Source of the DNA: Pedobacter soli
GTDB lineage: Bacteria > Bacteroidota > Bacteroidia > Sphingobacteriales > Sphingobacteriaceae
Length of the DNA: 64,000 bases
Direction of reading: 5' to 3'
Assembly (NCBI RefSeq): GCF_900101435.1
Contig: NZ_FMZH01000001.1
Location: 806,001-870,000 of the forward strand
Shown: positions 15,543 to 24,401 of the stretch, one piece after another
Numbering within the stretch: position 1 is the first letter of the stretch
How the letters are laid out: each line of letters begins with the position of its first letter
Program-made: the position numbers and the translations under genes
Notes under the pieces: generated by a model
Seen by the model: only the letters and a program-made list of their open reading frames with translations
The model's database searches: none
What the model was told of the DNA's origin: nothing

Positions 15543-17309
15543 CTACATTCTTTCCGGAGAGGTGATGCCCAGAATCAGCATTCCGGCATAAATAATATCG
15601 GCAGTTTTTTTACAAAGGTTTAAGCGGAATTGTTTTTCTGCCCCTTCTTCCATTTTAAGGATATGCGGAACCTCGTGATAAAACTTATTGAACAATTTGG
15701 CTAATTCGTATAAATAGTTAGCTAAACTCGCCGGGCTGTAAGCTTTAGCAGCAATGGCAATTTCTGCAGGATATTTTGCCAGTTGCAAAATCATTTCCAG
15801 TTCTACAGGCAAAATTTCAGCCGGTTTTGTTGCAGTTAATTGGTAATTAGCTTTCGCCAGTAAAGATTTAATCCTGGCGTGGGTATACTGAATAAACGGA
15901 CCGGTATTACCCTGAAAATCGATACTCTCTGCCGGATTGAACAACAAACGTTTTTTAGGTTCCACCTTTAGTAAGAAATACTTTAAAGCACCTAACCCGA
16001 TGTTTTTGTAAAGCTCGTCTTTATCTTCCTGAGGGAAATCGTTGGTTTTACCCAATTCTTCAGTTTTTTCGCGTGCTGTGGTTACCATGCTTTCAATCAA
16101 TTCATCGGCATCTACAACAGTTCCCTCACGACTTTTCATCTTTCCGTTCGGTAAATCTACCATCCCGTACGATAAGTGATATAAACCTTTTGCCCAGCTT
16201 TTACCCAGTTTCTCTAAAATAAGGAACAATACCTTAAAATGGTAATCCTGTTCGTTACCTACCACGTAAATCGACTCATCCATATTAAAATCGTCGTGTT
16301 TCATTTCGGCAGTACCCAAATCCTGGGTAATGTAAACCGAAGTACCATCGGCACGCAATACCAGTTTCTGGTCCAGGCCATCGGCCGTTAAATCAATCCA
16401 TACCGAGCCATCTTCCTTTTTAAAGAAAACACCTTTGGCCAGCCCTTCATCAACCGTACCTTTTCCTAATAGGTAAGTATTGCTTTCGTAGTAAAACTTA
16501 TCAAAATCAACCCCCAGGTTTTTATAGGTAATATTAAAACCGGCATAAACCCATTCGTTCATGGTTTTCCAAAGCGAAACCACTTCATCATCTCCCTGCT
16601 CCCACTTTAAAAGCATTTGTTGTGCTTCTTTAATTAATGGCGCGTTTTTCTTGGCTTCTTCTTCGGTTTGCCCCTCAGCTTTTAAAGCATCAATCTCTTT
16701 TTTATATTCTTTATCAAATATTACATAATACCTGCCAACCAAATGGTCGCCCTTTTCGCCTGTACTTTCAGGAGTTTCGCCATTGCCCCATTTCTGCCAG
16801 GCCAGCATCGATTTACAAATGTGAATACCACGGTCGTTAACCAGGTTTACCTTTACTACATCGTAACCATAGGCTTTAAGCAATTCGGAAACCGAATAAC
16901 CCAATAAGTTATTGCGCACGTGCCCCAGGTGAAGCGGTTTGTTGGTATTGGGCGATGAATATTCTACCATTACCTTTTTCCCGTTTGATGGGTATAATCC
17001 AAAATCAGGCGTTAAAACTTCGTCGTTAAACTGCTTTAAGAAATAACTTTCGGCAATGCTGAGGTTCAAAAAGCCTTTAACTACATTAAATTTGGTAATA
17101 TCCTCTACATGGGCCACTAAATATTCGCCAATTTCGGTTGCCGTTTGCTCAGGCGATTTTTTAGAGATTTTAGTAATCGGAAAAACTACAATGGTTGCCT
17201 GACCTTCAAATTCTTTACGGGTTTCCTGTATATTGATTACACTTTCAGCTACTTCTTCTTTATAAAGCTCCAAAATAGCTTGCTGTGTCTCGGTAATAAT
17301 AAAATTCAT
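15543..17309 (-). CDS. argS: Arginine--tRNA ligase
   Basis: A 588-residue class I aminoacyl-tRNA synthetase that charges tRNA-Arg. Domains in order: N-terminal Add-1 domain, catalytic Rossmann fold with the HIGH motif as HLGH at 127-130 (SSPNTNKPLHLGHVRNNLL), a KMSKS-loop equivalent in NGKMKSREGTVV, and the DALR anticodon-binding domain (NTGPFIQYTHARIKSLL to the end). The length fits the Bacteroidota enzymes. It precedes a set of arginine-degrading genes on the opposite strand, perhaps by chance. It appears intact. Confidence 0.97.
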   Translation of the reverse strand: MNFIITETQQAILELYKEEVAESVINIQETRKEFEGQATIVVFPITKISKKSPEQTATEIGEYLVAHVEDITKFNVVKGFLNLSIAESYFLKQFNDEVLTPDFGLYPSNGKKVMVEYSSPNTNKPLHLGHVRNNLLGYSVSELLKAYGYDVVKVNLVNDRGIHICKSMLAWQKWGNGETPESTGEKGDHLVGRYYVIFDKEYKKEIDALKAEGQTEEEAKKNAPLIKEAQQMLLKWEQGDDEVVSLWKTMNEWVYAGFNITYKNLGVDFDKFYYESNTYLLGKGTVDEGLAKGVFFKKEDGSVWIDLTADGLDQKLVLRADGTSVYITQDLGTAEMKHDDFNMDESIYVVGNEQDYHFKVLFLILEKLGKSWAKGLYHLSYGMVDLPNGKMKSREGTVVDADELIESMVTTAREKTEELGKTNDFPQEDKDELYKNIGLGALKYFLLKVEPKKRLLFNPAESIDFQGNTGPFIQYTHARIKSLLAKANYQLTATKPAEILPVELEMILQLAKYPAEIAIAAKAYSPASLANYLYELAKLFNKFYHEVPHILKMEEGAEKQFRLNLCKKTADIIYAGMLILGITSPERM

Positions 17310-17597
17310 GGCGTAAAAATAGCGATTAAAGCGGAAAGGGCAAAGCAGAAAGACTAAAGCCGGCTAACCAATATCTAAAATACCAATCACTTTCAGTTTG
17401 AAAAGGTTCAGTTGTGCCAGTCGGTTATTTCAGTCCTCCTTTACGCTGTAGTCCCGATTATTTCGATGAAAAATCGAAAATCGGGAGCTGCCGCTTCAAT
17501 GAGGTTTATCGTTGTCGGTTCTGTGCAATAAAAAAGGCCGCAAGCGCCACCCCTACTCAAATCTGGCATCTCAATTCTCATATCTGATTTTTTCTGA
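17310..17597. repeat. Intergenic region with inverted repeat and heptamer array
   Basis: Contains a 35-bp inverted repeat at 17452-17486 (TCCCGATT...AATCGGGA with TTTCGAT/ATCGAAA inner arms), resembling a dispersed palindromic element. At 17556-17590 five 7-mers follow each other: CTCAAAT, CTGGCAT, CTCAATT, CTCATAT, CTGATTT. No gene is supported. Confidence 0.6.
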
Positions 17598-17605
17598 TAG
17601 CTTTG
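17598..17605 (+). promoter_or_regulatory. Candidate -7 box for arginine deiminase gene
   Basis: TAGCTTTG matches the Bacteroidota -7 consensus TAnnTTTG exactly and lies 17 bp before the ATG at 17623. The -33 element is not clear. If real, transcription starts around 17612, which excludes the longer ORF start at 17512. Confidence 0.45.
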
Positions 17606-17622
17606 TAACAACTAATTTATTT

Positions 17623-19068
17623 ATGAGCGAGCAGAATCTAAACTTTAAAGTGAATGTAAACACCGAAATCGGCAGGTTGCGTAAATTATTAATTCATAGC
17701 CCCGATAGTGGTTTGGGCAAAGTGGTACCTTCAAAAGCGCAGGACTGGCTTTTCGAAGATATTGTACATTTAGATACCATCCGCAAGGGCGAATACGATT
17801 ATTACATCAAACTGCTGATGTATTTTTTAGATCCCGGCAAGATAAAAGGCAAACTGGCCGAAATTGATTCGGAAGCTGCCAACAGAAATTTCTATAAACC
17901 CAACCATCCCGATTTTCACAACTCGACTGCTGTAATCGAAATCCAGAATTTATTGAGCGAAATGCTGGAGGATGAATCCATCCGGAAAAAACTCGTTGCG
18001 GCAGTTTGTGCCATTGAGGGCTGTACCTATAAAGTGCAAACCGCGCTAACCAATACGCCTGCTAAAGAATTGGCCGAGATTTTTATTTCGGGCACACTGG
18101 CCAACGATACCATGATTTTTGCGCCAATTCCCAACCTGATTTTTACGCGCGATGTGGGCACTACCATTAACAACCACATCCTGTTAAATAAACCGGCAAA
18201 AAAGGCCCGCGTACGCGAAACGCTTTTAATGCGCTATATTTTCTTTAATCACCCGCTGTTTGAAAGCTACCGCAATAACATCCTCGAAATTCCGGATGTA
18301 ACCATGCATTTTTTGCGCCCTGGCGATGAACCTGCTTTCAGCACTACGCTTGAAGGTGGTGACGTGATGATGGTGAGCCCCAACCACGTATTAATTGGCT
18401 GTAGCGAGCGTACATCAGAACATGGAGCCAATGAAGCCATTAAACTCTTGTTTGAGCAGAACGTGGTAGAAAAAGTAACCGTAGTAAAAATACCGAGTAA
18501 GCGCGATTACATGCACCTGGATACCGTTTTTACGCAGGTTAAACGCAATACCTGGGTCATTTTAAATTCAATTGCGCACTCGCCAAAATACAATCCTTAC
18601 GAGCCGATCAACTTCTTAAAAGAGCCCGAAAAGCTTGAAGCTACTACTGCCATTCAGTTTACTAAAGCCAACCCGCAAGAGCCTAAACATTTCGAGCATG
18701 TAGAAGCTTTACTGAACGATATTAGTCAGAACGATTTAAAGAGTACCGAACCCACAAAGATTATTTACAGCGGTAACAATACTTTCCCTTACGATTCGAG
18801 AGAACAATGGACCGATTCTTGTAACTTACTGGCCATTAAAGAAGGGGTAGTTTTGGGTTACGACAGGAACGATAAAACTGTTGAGGCTTTTAAAGCAGCT
18901 GGTTTTAATGTGGTTGATGTAAAAGATTTAATCCAGGATCTTGAAAGTGGCAAGGTAAATACCGAAACCATTACAGATACGCTAATTTTAATGCCATCAG
19001 CAGAACTTTCGCGCGCACGTGGCGGTTTCCACTGCATGAGTTTACCTGTTTTAAGAGACAATTTGTAA
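17623..19068 (+). CDS. Arginine deiminase-type guanidine hydrolase
   Basis: A 481-residue member of the arginine deiminase/amidinotransferase fold, converting arginine to citrulline and ammonia. Characteristic elements are LIFTRDVGTTI (FTRD), TLEGGDVMMV (EGGD), DYMHLDTVFTQV (catalytic HxD) and the C-terminal nucleophile region RARGGFHCMSLPV (Cys in GFHC). It is longer than classical ArcA (about 410) but typical for the Bacteroidota subfamily. The start at 17623 (MSEQNLNFKV) is chosen over 17512 because the extra residues derive from repeat DNA and a candidate promoter lies between. The next gene is CtlX-like, so citrulline is probably degraded by hydrolysis; no arcB or arcC is adjacent. Confidence 0.9.
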   Translation: MSEQNLNFKVNVNTEIGRLRKLLIHSPDSGLGKVVPSKAQDWLFEDIVHLDTIRKGEYDYYIKLLMYFLDPGKIKGKLAEIDSEAANRNFYKPNHPDFHNSTAVIEIQNLLSEMLEDESIRKKLVAAVCAIEGCTYKVQTALTNTPAKELAEIFISGTLANDTMIFAPIPNLIFTRDVGTTINNHILLNKPAKKARVRETLLMRYIFFNHPLFESYRNNILEIPDVTMHFLRPGDEPAFSTTLEGGDVMMVSPNHVLIGCSERTSEHGANEAIKLLFEQNVVEKVTVVKIPSKRDYMHLDTVFTQVKRNTWVILNSIAHSPKYNPYEPINFLKEPEKLEATTAIQFTKANPQEPKHFEHVEALLNDISQNDLKSTEPTKIIYSGNNTFPYDSREQWTDSCNLLAIKEGVVLGYDRNDKTVEAFKAAGFNVVDVKDLIQDLESGKVNTETITDTLILMPSAELSRARGGFHCMSLPVLRDNL

Positions 19069-19122
19069 AATGTAAGATGGTAATGGGTGATGGAAATAGT
19101 TAACAAAATAATCTCATCTTTA

Positions 19123-19192
19123 TACTCATTACCTATTACTTGTTACTTGATACCTAATACTTGATACCCATTACGAATACTTGATACCTCAA
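19123..19192. repeat. Heptamer array TACTTGA-like before ctlX
   Basis: About ten consecutive units of 7 bp (one of 6 bp) of the type TACTTGA / TACCTAA / TACCCAT fill the DNA between the two arginine-degradation genes and end at the ctlX-like start codon. The last unit (TACCTCA) abuts AAATG. Confidence 0.85.
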
Positions 19193-19193
19193 A

Positions 19194-20105
19194 ATGCAAA
19201 CTACCAGCCATATCCTCATGATCCGCCCGGTCGACTTTAAGTTTAACGAGCAAACCGCTGCGAACAATAAATTTCAGGTAGCATCCGAAACACAGGGTGT
19301 GCAGGCGCAAGCCTTAAAAGAGTTTGATGGTTTTGTTGAACTGTTGAGGCAAAACGATGTGGATGTTACTGTAGTTGACGATACCCTGCAGCCAGAAACC
19401 CCTGATTCTATTTTTCCGAACAACTGGGTTTCTTTTCACGAAGATGGCTCGGTTTACCTCTACCCCATGTTTTCTGAAAATCGCCGTTTAGAGCGGCGAA
19501 AAGAAATATTGGATGGGCTGAATACCCGTTTTGAAGTAAACCATGTAAGCGACCTGAGCTTTTACGAAATGCAGCATGCTTTTTTAGAAGGCACAGGCAG
19601 TATGGTGTTAGATCGCGCCAATAAAATTGCCTATGCTTGTTTAAGTGTACGTACAGATGAAGAAGTTTTAGATAACTTTTGCATGCTTACCGGTTATGAA
19701 CCCGTGGCTTTCCAGGCAGTAGATAGCGATAATTTCCCGATTTACCACACCAACGTGATGATGTGCATTGGCGATCGTTTTGCTGTAATCTGTCTCGATT
19801 CCATCCGCAACCCGGAAGAGCGGCTACAGGTAAGCATCAGTTTAAAAGGAAGTGGAAAAGAGATTATCGAAATCAACCTGGGGCAAATGAATAAATTTGC
19901 GGGCAATATGTTACAGGTTGCTAATGCTGCCGGCGAAAATTTACTGGTGATGTCAGAGCAGGCTTATTTATCACTTAATCCTGAGCAGATTGTTGCCTTA
20001 GAGCAATACAGCCGCATCATTTACGCACCACTTTACACTATCGAAAAAAATGGTGGTGGTAGCGCCAGGTGTATGCTGGCCGAAATCCATTTACCAGAGA
20101 AGTAA
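19194..20105 (+). CDS. ctlX: Citrulline hydrolase CtlX-type (arginine deiminase fold)
   Basis: A 303-residue pentein-fold hydrolase. Motifs: SIFPNNWVSFHEDGSVYLYP, EGTGSMVLDRANKIAYACLS, FPIYHTNVMMCIGDRFAVI (HTNVM) and the nucleophile segment GGGSARCMLAEIH with the C-terminal Cys. This pattern matches proteins annotated as citrulline utilisation hydrolase CtlX, for which citrulline ureidase activity (citrulline to ornithine, CO2 and ammonia) is described in Francisella. Placed 125 bp after the arginine deiminase gene, it completes a route from arginine to ornithine without carbamoyl phosphate. The exact substrate is inferred from family and context. Confidence 0.85.
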   Translation: MQTTSHILMIRPVDFKFNEQTAANNKFQVASETQGVQAQALKEFDGFVELLRQNDVDVTVVDDTLQPETPDSIFPNNWVSFHEDGSVYLYPMFSENRRLERRKEILDGLNTRFEVNHVSDLSFYEMQHAFLEGTGSMVLDRANKIAYACLSVRTDEEVLDNFCMLTGYEPVAFQAVDSDNFPIYHTNVMMCIGDRFAVICLDSIRNPEERLQVSISLKGSGKEIIEINLGQMNKFAGNMLQVANAAGENLLVMSEQAYLSLNPEQIVALEQYSRIIYAPLYTIEKNGGGSARCMLAEIHLPEK

Positions 20106-20162
20106 AAACCAAACAGGCTATTCCTAAAAGTTTTATTACTTTCGCCGAAAATTTTGAATCAG

Positions 20163-20741
20163 ATGTCTTTACTACAACAATTACAAACCCGGTCGGGAAA
20201 TAAATGCGAATTATGCACAGCCGAAAATAACTTATCGGTTTATGAAGTGCCCCCAACCAGCAATGCCAATGGCGATAACAGCATTTTAGTTTGTAAAACC
20301 TGTTTAGACCAGATTGAAAAAAGCGAGCAGCTTGATGCCGGTCACTGGAAAATTTTAACAGAAACCATGTGGTCGGAATTTGCGCCCGTTCAGGTGGTAG
20401 CCTGGCGTATGTTAAGTCGCCTGAGAAATGAAGGTTGGGCTGCAGATAGCCTGGACATTTTATACCTCGACGATGAAACTTTAGAATGGGCTAAAAAAAC
20501 CGGCGACCACGAGCAGGAAGGCACAGTAGAATTTCATCAGGATAGCAACGGTGCCCGTTTATTTGAAGGCGATACCGTAGTGTTGGTTAAAACACTCGAT
20601 GTTAAAGGCTCAACACTCAGTGCCAAACTCGGTACAGTGGTAAAAAACATCCGCCTGGTGCACGATAATACCGAGCAGATTGAGGGTAAGGTAGAAGGAC
20701 AAACCATTGTGATTTTAACAAAATATTTAAGGAAAGGTTAA
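20163..20741 (+). CDS. PhnA domain protein
   Basis: A 192-residue protein. The N-terminal zinc-ribbon has CELC and CKTCLDQ (two CxxC pairs). The C-terminal PhnA domain contains QDSNGARLFEGDTVVLVKTL and KGSTLSAKLGTVVKNIRL. Despite the historical name, these proteins are not shown to act in alkylphosphonate breakdown and their role is unclear. The ATG at 20163 (MSLLQQLQ) is preferred over a TTG three codons upstream. It is on the same strand as, and 57 bp after, the ctlX-like gene. Confidence 0.9.
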   Translation: MSLLQQLQTRSGNKCELCTAENNLSVYEVPPTSNANGDNSILVCKTCLDQIEKSEQLDAGHWKILTETMWSEFAPVQVVAWRMLSRLRNEGWAADSLDILYLDDETLEWAKKTGDHEQEGTVEFHQDSNGARLFEGDTVVLVKTLDVKGSTLSAKLGTVVKNIRLVHDNTEQIEGKVEGQTIVILTKYLRKG

Positions 20742-21227
20742 CCAACCTACCGTATCTCATTAGTGCTGGCGCGCGTTTCTAACGCGTGCCTAAATAGCTT
20801 AACGATTGTATCGTTATAAACCATATGCTACACTTTGGTTCGCAGCTGTGAAACATGGTATTTTTGCCACGGAAACACTGAACACACGGAAAAGCCTTCG
20901 CATGAAGGCATCTCGCTATAAAACCCTAAATAGCAGAACGGTCCCTGCCACCTAAACCTGATCGTAACGGACACGAGTGCAACGAGTAAAGTGTAGAGCA
21001 GGCCCAACCCAAACCTATAAAAAACAGGAACTTGCTTTCCTAAAACAAACCAATTATATTACTGAATTACAAGCAGGTAAATAAAAAAACCGCTCTGTTT
21101 TTTTTAAAAAATATTTCATATTCAAATTTTGTCGTTAGGCTAAGCGTTTCTCTACAGTAAAAATATTATCAATAGCGTTTATTTCTCGATTTAAAATTAC
21201 ATTTTTGCAAAAATTATTTAAAAGTAA
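20742..21227. other. Long intergenic region with hairpin and repeat-like sequences
   Basis: An inverted repeat at 20767-20790 (GGCGCGCGTT...AACGCGTGCC) may terminate or mark a dispersed element. Near 20875-20905 a CACGGAAACACTGAACACACGG-like segment and around 20950-21005 a structured G+C-rich segment look like dispersed repeats, without second copies here. The last 60 bp should hold the promoter of the decarboxylase gene (TACATTTT near 21199 resembles a -7 box). Confidence 0.4.
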
Positions 21228-22616
21228 ATGCAGAGTTACTCAGAATTTCTCGATCTAAGCGTTGGCTTTCCACAGGAAGGCTTTGATGTTATAGATGATG
21301 AATTATATTTTCAGGATTTAAACCTGATGGAAATGATTGAAACTTACGGTACTCCCCTACGTTTCACGTACTTACCCATGGTGAGTAAGAAAATTCAACA
21401 GGCGAAGATTCTTTTCCAGACTGCCATTTTAAAAAACAACTACCGTGGCGATTATAAATATTGCTATTGTACCAAAAGCTCACACTTCAGGCACATTGTT
21501 GAAGAAGCGCTGAAGAACAACATCCACCTGGAAACTTCTTCGGCTTTTGATATGCCTATGGTTGATGCGCTGGAGAAAAAAGGTGCTTTAACTAAAGATA
21601 CCACCATTATCTGCAACGGATTTAAAACTTACCAGTACAAACAGTATATCATCGATATGCTTCACGATGGTTACACCAATATTATTCCGGTTTTAGATAA
21701 CAAAGAGGAATTTAACCTTTTTGATGATGAGGTAGATATCGATACACCTTGTAACCTGGGTATTCGTATCGCTGCTGAGGAGCAACCAGATTCGCAATTC
21801 TATACCTCGCGTTTAGGTGTGCGTATGGAAGATGTAATTGAGTTTTACAACAATAAAATTGTACACAATCCTAATTTCAGGGTAAAACTGTTGCACTTCT
21901 TCATCAATTCAGGTATTACCGATTCGCCATACTACTGGAACGAGTTAGAGAAATACGTAACCCTTTATTGCAAATTCAAGAAAATCAACCCTGATCTGGA
22001 TACCCTCGATATTGGTGGTGGTATGCCATTTAAAGATTCGCTGGTTTTCGATTTCGATTACGAATACATGGTAAACGAAATTGTAAAAAGGATTAAAGAA
22101 ATCTGCGCCATTCACGAAGTGATGGAACCAGATATCATTACCGAATTTGGTAAATACACTGTTGCTGAGGCTTCGGGTATTTTATATAAAGTTTTGGGCC
22201 GTAAACAACAAAACGACCGCGAACGCTGGTTAATGCTGGATGGTTCTTTCATTACCAACTTACCAGATGTTTGGGCATTGAACCAAAAATACATCTTATT
22301 ACCAATTAATAACTGGGATGCTGAATACGAACGTGTTAACTTAGGAGGTATTACCTGCGATGGGCAGGATTACTATAACCAGGAAGCACACATGAACAGT
22401 GTATTTATGCCTAAAACCCGTAAAGTACAGTATTTGGGCTTCTTCCATACCGGAGCATACCAGGAAGTACTGAGTGGATATGGCGGTATACACCATTGCT
22501 TGTTGCCTAGTCCGAAACATGTGTTGATTCGCAGAAACCGCGATGAAAGTTTCAACTTTGAAGTTTTTGGCGAAGAACAAAACAGTAAGCAAGTACTGAA
22601 GATATTGGGCTATTAA
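21228..22616 (+). CDS. PLP-dependent arginine decarboxylase (alanine-racemase fold)
   Basis: A 462-residue fold-type III decarboxylase, the form usually annotated as arginine decarboxylase in Bacteroidota; it would make agmatine for polyamine synthesis. Visible features: the PLP lysine Lys83 in YCYCTKSSHF, the glycine loop LDIGGGMPF (phosphate binding), TEFGKYTVAEASG and the active-site Cys-Asp region GGITCDGQDYYNQ in the C-terminal beta domain. It is shorter than SpeA (about 630) and closer in size to diaminopimelate/ornithine decarboxylases, so the exact amino acid substrate is not certain. The location after arginine deiminase and CtlX supports arginine. Confidence 0.85.
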   Translation: MQSYSEFLDLSVGFPQEGFDVIDDELYFQDLNLMEMIETYGTPLRFTYLPMVSKKIQQAKILFQTAILKNNYRGDYKYCYCTKSSHFRHIVEEALKNNIHLETSSAFDMPMVDALEKKGALTKDTTIICNGFKTYQYKQYIIDMLHDGYTNIIPVLDNKEEFNLFDDEVDIDTPCNLGIRIAAEEQPDSQFYTSRLGVRMEDVIEFYNNKIVHNPNFRVKLLHFFINSGITDSPYYWNELEKYVTLYCKFKKINPDLDTLDIGGGMPFKDSLVFDFDYEYMVNEIVKRIKEICAIHEVMEPDIITEFGKYTVAEASGILYKVLGRKQQNDRERWLMLDGSFITNLPDVWALNQKYILLPINNWDAEYERVNLGGITCDGQDYYNQEAHMNSVFMPKTRKVQYLGFFHTGAYQEVLSGYGGIHHCLLPSPKHVLIRRNRDESFNFEVFGEEQNSKQVLKILGY

Positions 22617-22625
22617 TTTAGTTGA

Positions 22626-22697
22626 CAGTTTTCAGTTGGAAGTTTGCAGTTAGCATAACTTATTTAAAGCGCTCGGTTTTCTAAGCGCTTTTTTTGT
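22626..22697 (+). terminator. Terminator of decarboxylase gene, preceded by heptamers
   Basis: AAAGCGCT and AGCGCTTT arms (22666-22673, 22684-22691) with a 10-nt loop are followed by a T run. Four 7-mers (CAGTTTT, CAGTTGG, AAGTTTG, CAGTTAG) lie directly upstream at 22626-22653. Confidence 0.85.
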
Positions 22698-22744
22698 ATG
22701 TAACAGTTTTGCTTAATTGAAATTTGTTTTTATTATATTTGAGT

Positions 22745-22981
22745 ATGGCAGACGAAGAAAAGAAATTGTTAGAACGAATAACCATTATCCCAGGATTAAT
22801 GGGTGGTAAGCCTACCATTAGAGGTAATCGGTTCACTGTGATCGATATTCTCGAATTATTATCGTCAGGAATGACGAAAGAAGAAATTTTAGAGGAGCAT
22901 CCCATCCTCGAAAGTGAAGATATAAAAGCTGCACTGCTTTTTAGCGCTAAACAACTTAGGGATGACTACATTTACGAATAA
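22745..22981 (+). CDS. DUF433 antitoxin
   Basis: A 78-residue DUF433 protein: RITIIPGLMGGKPTIRGNRF, then TVIDILELLSSGMTKEEIL and EEHPILESEDIKAALLF. DUF433 proteins have a HTH-like fold and act as antitoxins to PIN-like toxins. The start at 22745 (MADEEKKLL) is used instead of an upstream ATG that adds a short hydrophobic stretch. The last 20 bp overlap the start of the DUF5615 gene, indicating coupled translation of a toxin-antitoxin pair. Confidence 0.9.
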   Translation: MADEEKKLLERITIIPGLMGGKPTIRGNRFTVIDILELLSSGMTKEEILEEHPILESEDIKAALLFSAKQLRDDYIYE

Positions 22982-23321
22982 TTGGGAATTTTGGCTTGAC
23001 GAGAATATTTCTCCTATCATTTCAAAATGGCTAACGGATGAAATCAATATTAAATGTAATTCATTTCATTTTCTGAAATTAAACAAAACTCCCGATCTTG
23101 AAATCTATCATCTCGCACGCCATCAAGAAAAAGTGATCATCATCTCGAAAGATGAAGATTATCGGGAACTTGTCGCCTGGAAAGGGCCACCTCCAAAGTT
23201 AATTTCAATCCAATTCGGAAATTGCTCCAACAAAATATTCTGGGAAAAACTAAAAGCTAAAATTTACGATGCCATAGACAAGCTAATCTATGGAGATTTA
23301 GATATATTTGACATCAAATAA
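22962..23321 (+). CDS. DUF5615 PIN-like toxin
   Basis: A 119-residue PIN/Mut7-C-like protein. The acidic site begins FWLDENISPIISKWL (LDEN) and continues with VIIISKDEDYRELV (KDxDY), the pattern of DUF5615 nucleases. Such proteins are predicted RNases in VapBC-like systems. It overlaps the DUF433 antitoxin by 20 bp and is followed after 7 bp by a DUF72 gene that is probably unrelated but may share the transcript. Confidence 0.88.
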   Translation: MTTFTNNWEFWLDENISPIISKWLTDEINIKCNSFHFLKLNKTPDLEIYHLARHQEKVIIISKDEDYRELVAWKGPPPKLISIQFGNCSNKIFWEKLKAKIYDAIDKLIYGDLDIFDIK

Positions 23322-23328
23322 CATTACC

Positions 23329-24219
23329 ATGAAATTCGGCCAAGTAGAAGACCCCTCGATAATAGATTTTAAACTCCCAGCTGATGCGCCCGAAACTGCA
23401 GCAGTTTTAGCAGCCAATAAATCCAAACAGGCTTTCAAAGCTTCTGTAGGCTGTGCAAAATGGAATAAGGCCGATTTAAAAGGCTTTTACCCAAAAGGTA
23501 CTAAAGATGAGTTAACGTACTATGCTACGCAATTTAATTCAATTGAACTCAATGCAACCTTTTATGGCATGCCTTCAAGCGAGCAGGTAATCACCTGGAC
23601 ACAAAAAACGCCTGCAGATTTTAAATTCTTCCCGAAATTAACCAATACCATTAGTCACTTTAAAAGGCTGATTAACGTAAAAGAACCCGTAGAACAGTTT
23701 TGCGATGCCATTAGCAATTTTGAAGATAAATTGGGCATGGCTTTTCTTCAGCTGCACGACAACTTTAAGCCAAAAGATTTTGAGCGACTTAAAACCGTAA
23801 TTACCGAGTTTCCGAAAGTAATTCCATTGGGTGTAGAAGTGCGTAACGAAGAATGGTTCTCGAACCAGGCTATTGCCAGCGAGTTTGCCCAATTGTTTGC
23901 AGAAAATGGTGTAGCCAATATCATTGTCGATACTGCCGGACGCCGCGATATGCTGCATATGCGCCTAACTACCCCAACTGCTTTTGTACGTTATGTAGGT
24001 GCCAATCACGAAAGCGATTATACCCGTTTAGATGAATGGGTAGAAAGAATTGTGCAATGGAAAGCACAAGGACTTGAAAACCTGTATTTCTTTGTACACC
24101 AGAATGTAGAGCTGGCCTCGCCCCTGTTATCGGCTTACTTTATCGAGAAATTAAACAAGGCCATTGGAACAGATTTAAAAATTCCGGTATTGGCTACCAC
24201 CACGCCGACATTGTTTTAA
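23329..24219 (+). CDS. DUF72 domain protein
   Basis: A 296-residue TIM-barrel protein of the DUF72 (YecE) family: ASVGCAKWNKADLKGFYPKG, ELTYYATQFNSIELNATFYG, FKFFPKLTNTISHFKRL, PLGVEVRNEEWF and NLYFFVHQNVELASP. The biochemical function of the family is unknown. The start at 23329 (MKFGQVED) follows the toxin gene by 7 bp; an upstream ATG inside that gene would add only a few residues. A pair of palindromic repeats lies after the stop. Confidence 0.92.
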   Translation: MKFGQVEDPSIIDFKLPADAPETAAVLAANKSKQAFKASVGCAKWNKADLKGFYPKGTKDELTYYATQFNSIELNATFYGMPSSEQVITWTQKTPADFKFFPKLTNTISHFKRLINVKEPVEQFCDAISNFEDKLGMAFLQLHDNFKPKDFERLKTVITEFPKVIPLGVEVRNEEWFSNQAIASEFAQLFAENGVANIIVDTAGRRDMLHMRLTTPTAFVRYVGANHESDYTRLDEWVERIVQWKAQGLENLYFFVHQNVELASPLLSAYFIEKLNKAIGTDLKIPVLATTTPTLF

Positions 24220-24229
24220 ACTTACCGTT

Positions 24230-24349
24230 AGTCGGGATTTGTAATCCCGACTTGCATAAACGCTGGATTTTTAATCCACCTTAAAAGAAGATTACACAGT
24301 TAGTCCGGATTTTAAATCCGGACTGTATGAACTGTGGATTTTTAATCCA
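24230..24349. repeat. Tandem pair of REP-like palindrome doublets
   Basis: Two similar units, each a long palindrome followed by a short one: 24230-24252 (AGTCGGGATT...AATCCCGACT) with 24264-24278 (TGGATTTTTAATCCA), then 24302-24324 (AGTCCGGATTT...AAATCCGGACT) with 24335-24349 (TGGATTTTTAATCCA again). The layout resembles REP/BIME elements mobilised by RAYT transposases. It lies between convergent genes and may also act as a bidirectional terminator. Confidence 0.85.
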
Positions 24350-24401
24350 CCAATGGTTTGTGTAACCACGAACCATTTTCTTTCCTATAAACGCATTGTG
24401 T

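Noticed and set aside
19123..19192. Possible leader peptide or riboswitch between the deiminase and ctlX genes
   Set aside because: The sequence is entirely explained by a 7-bp tandem repeat and has no stable fold.
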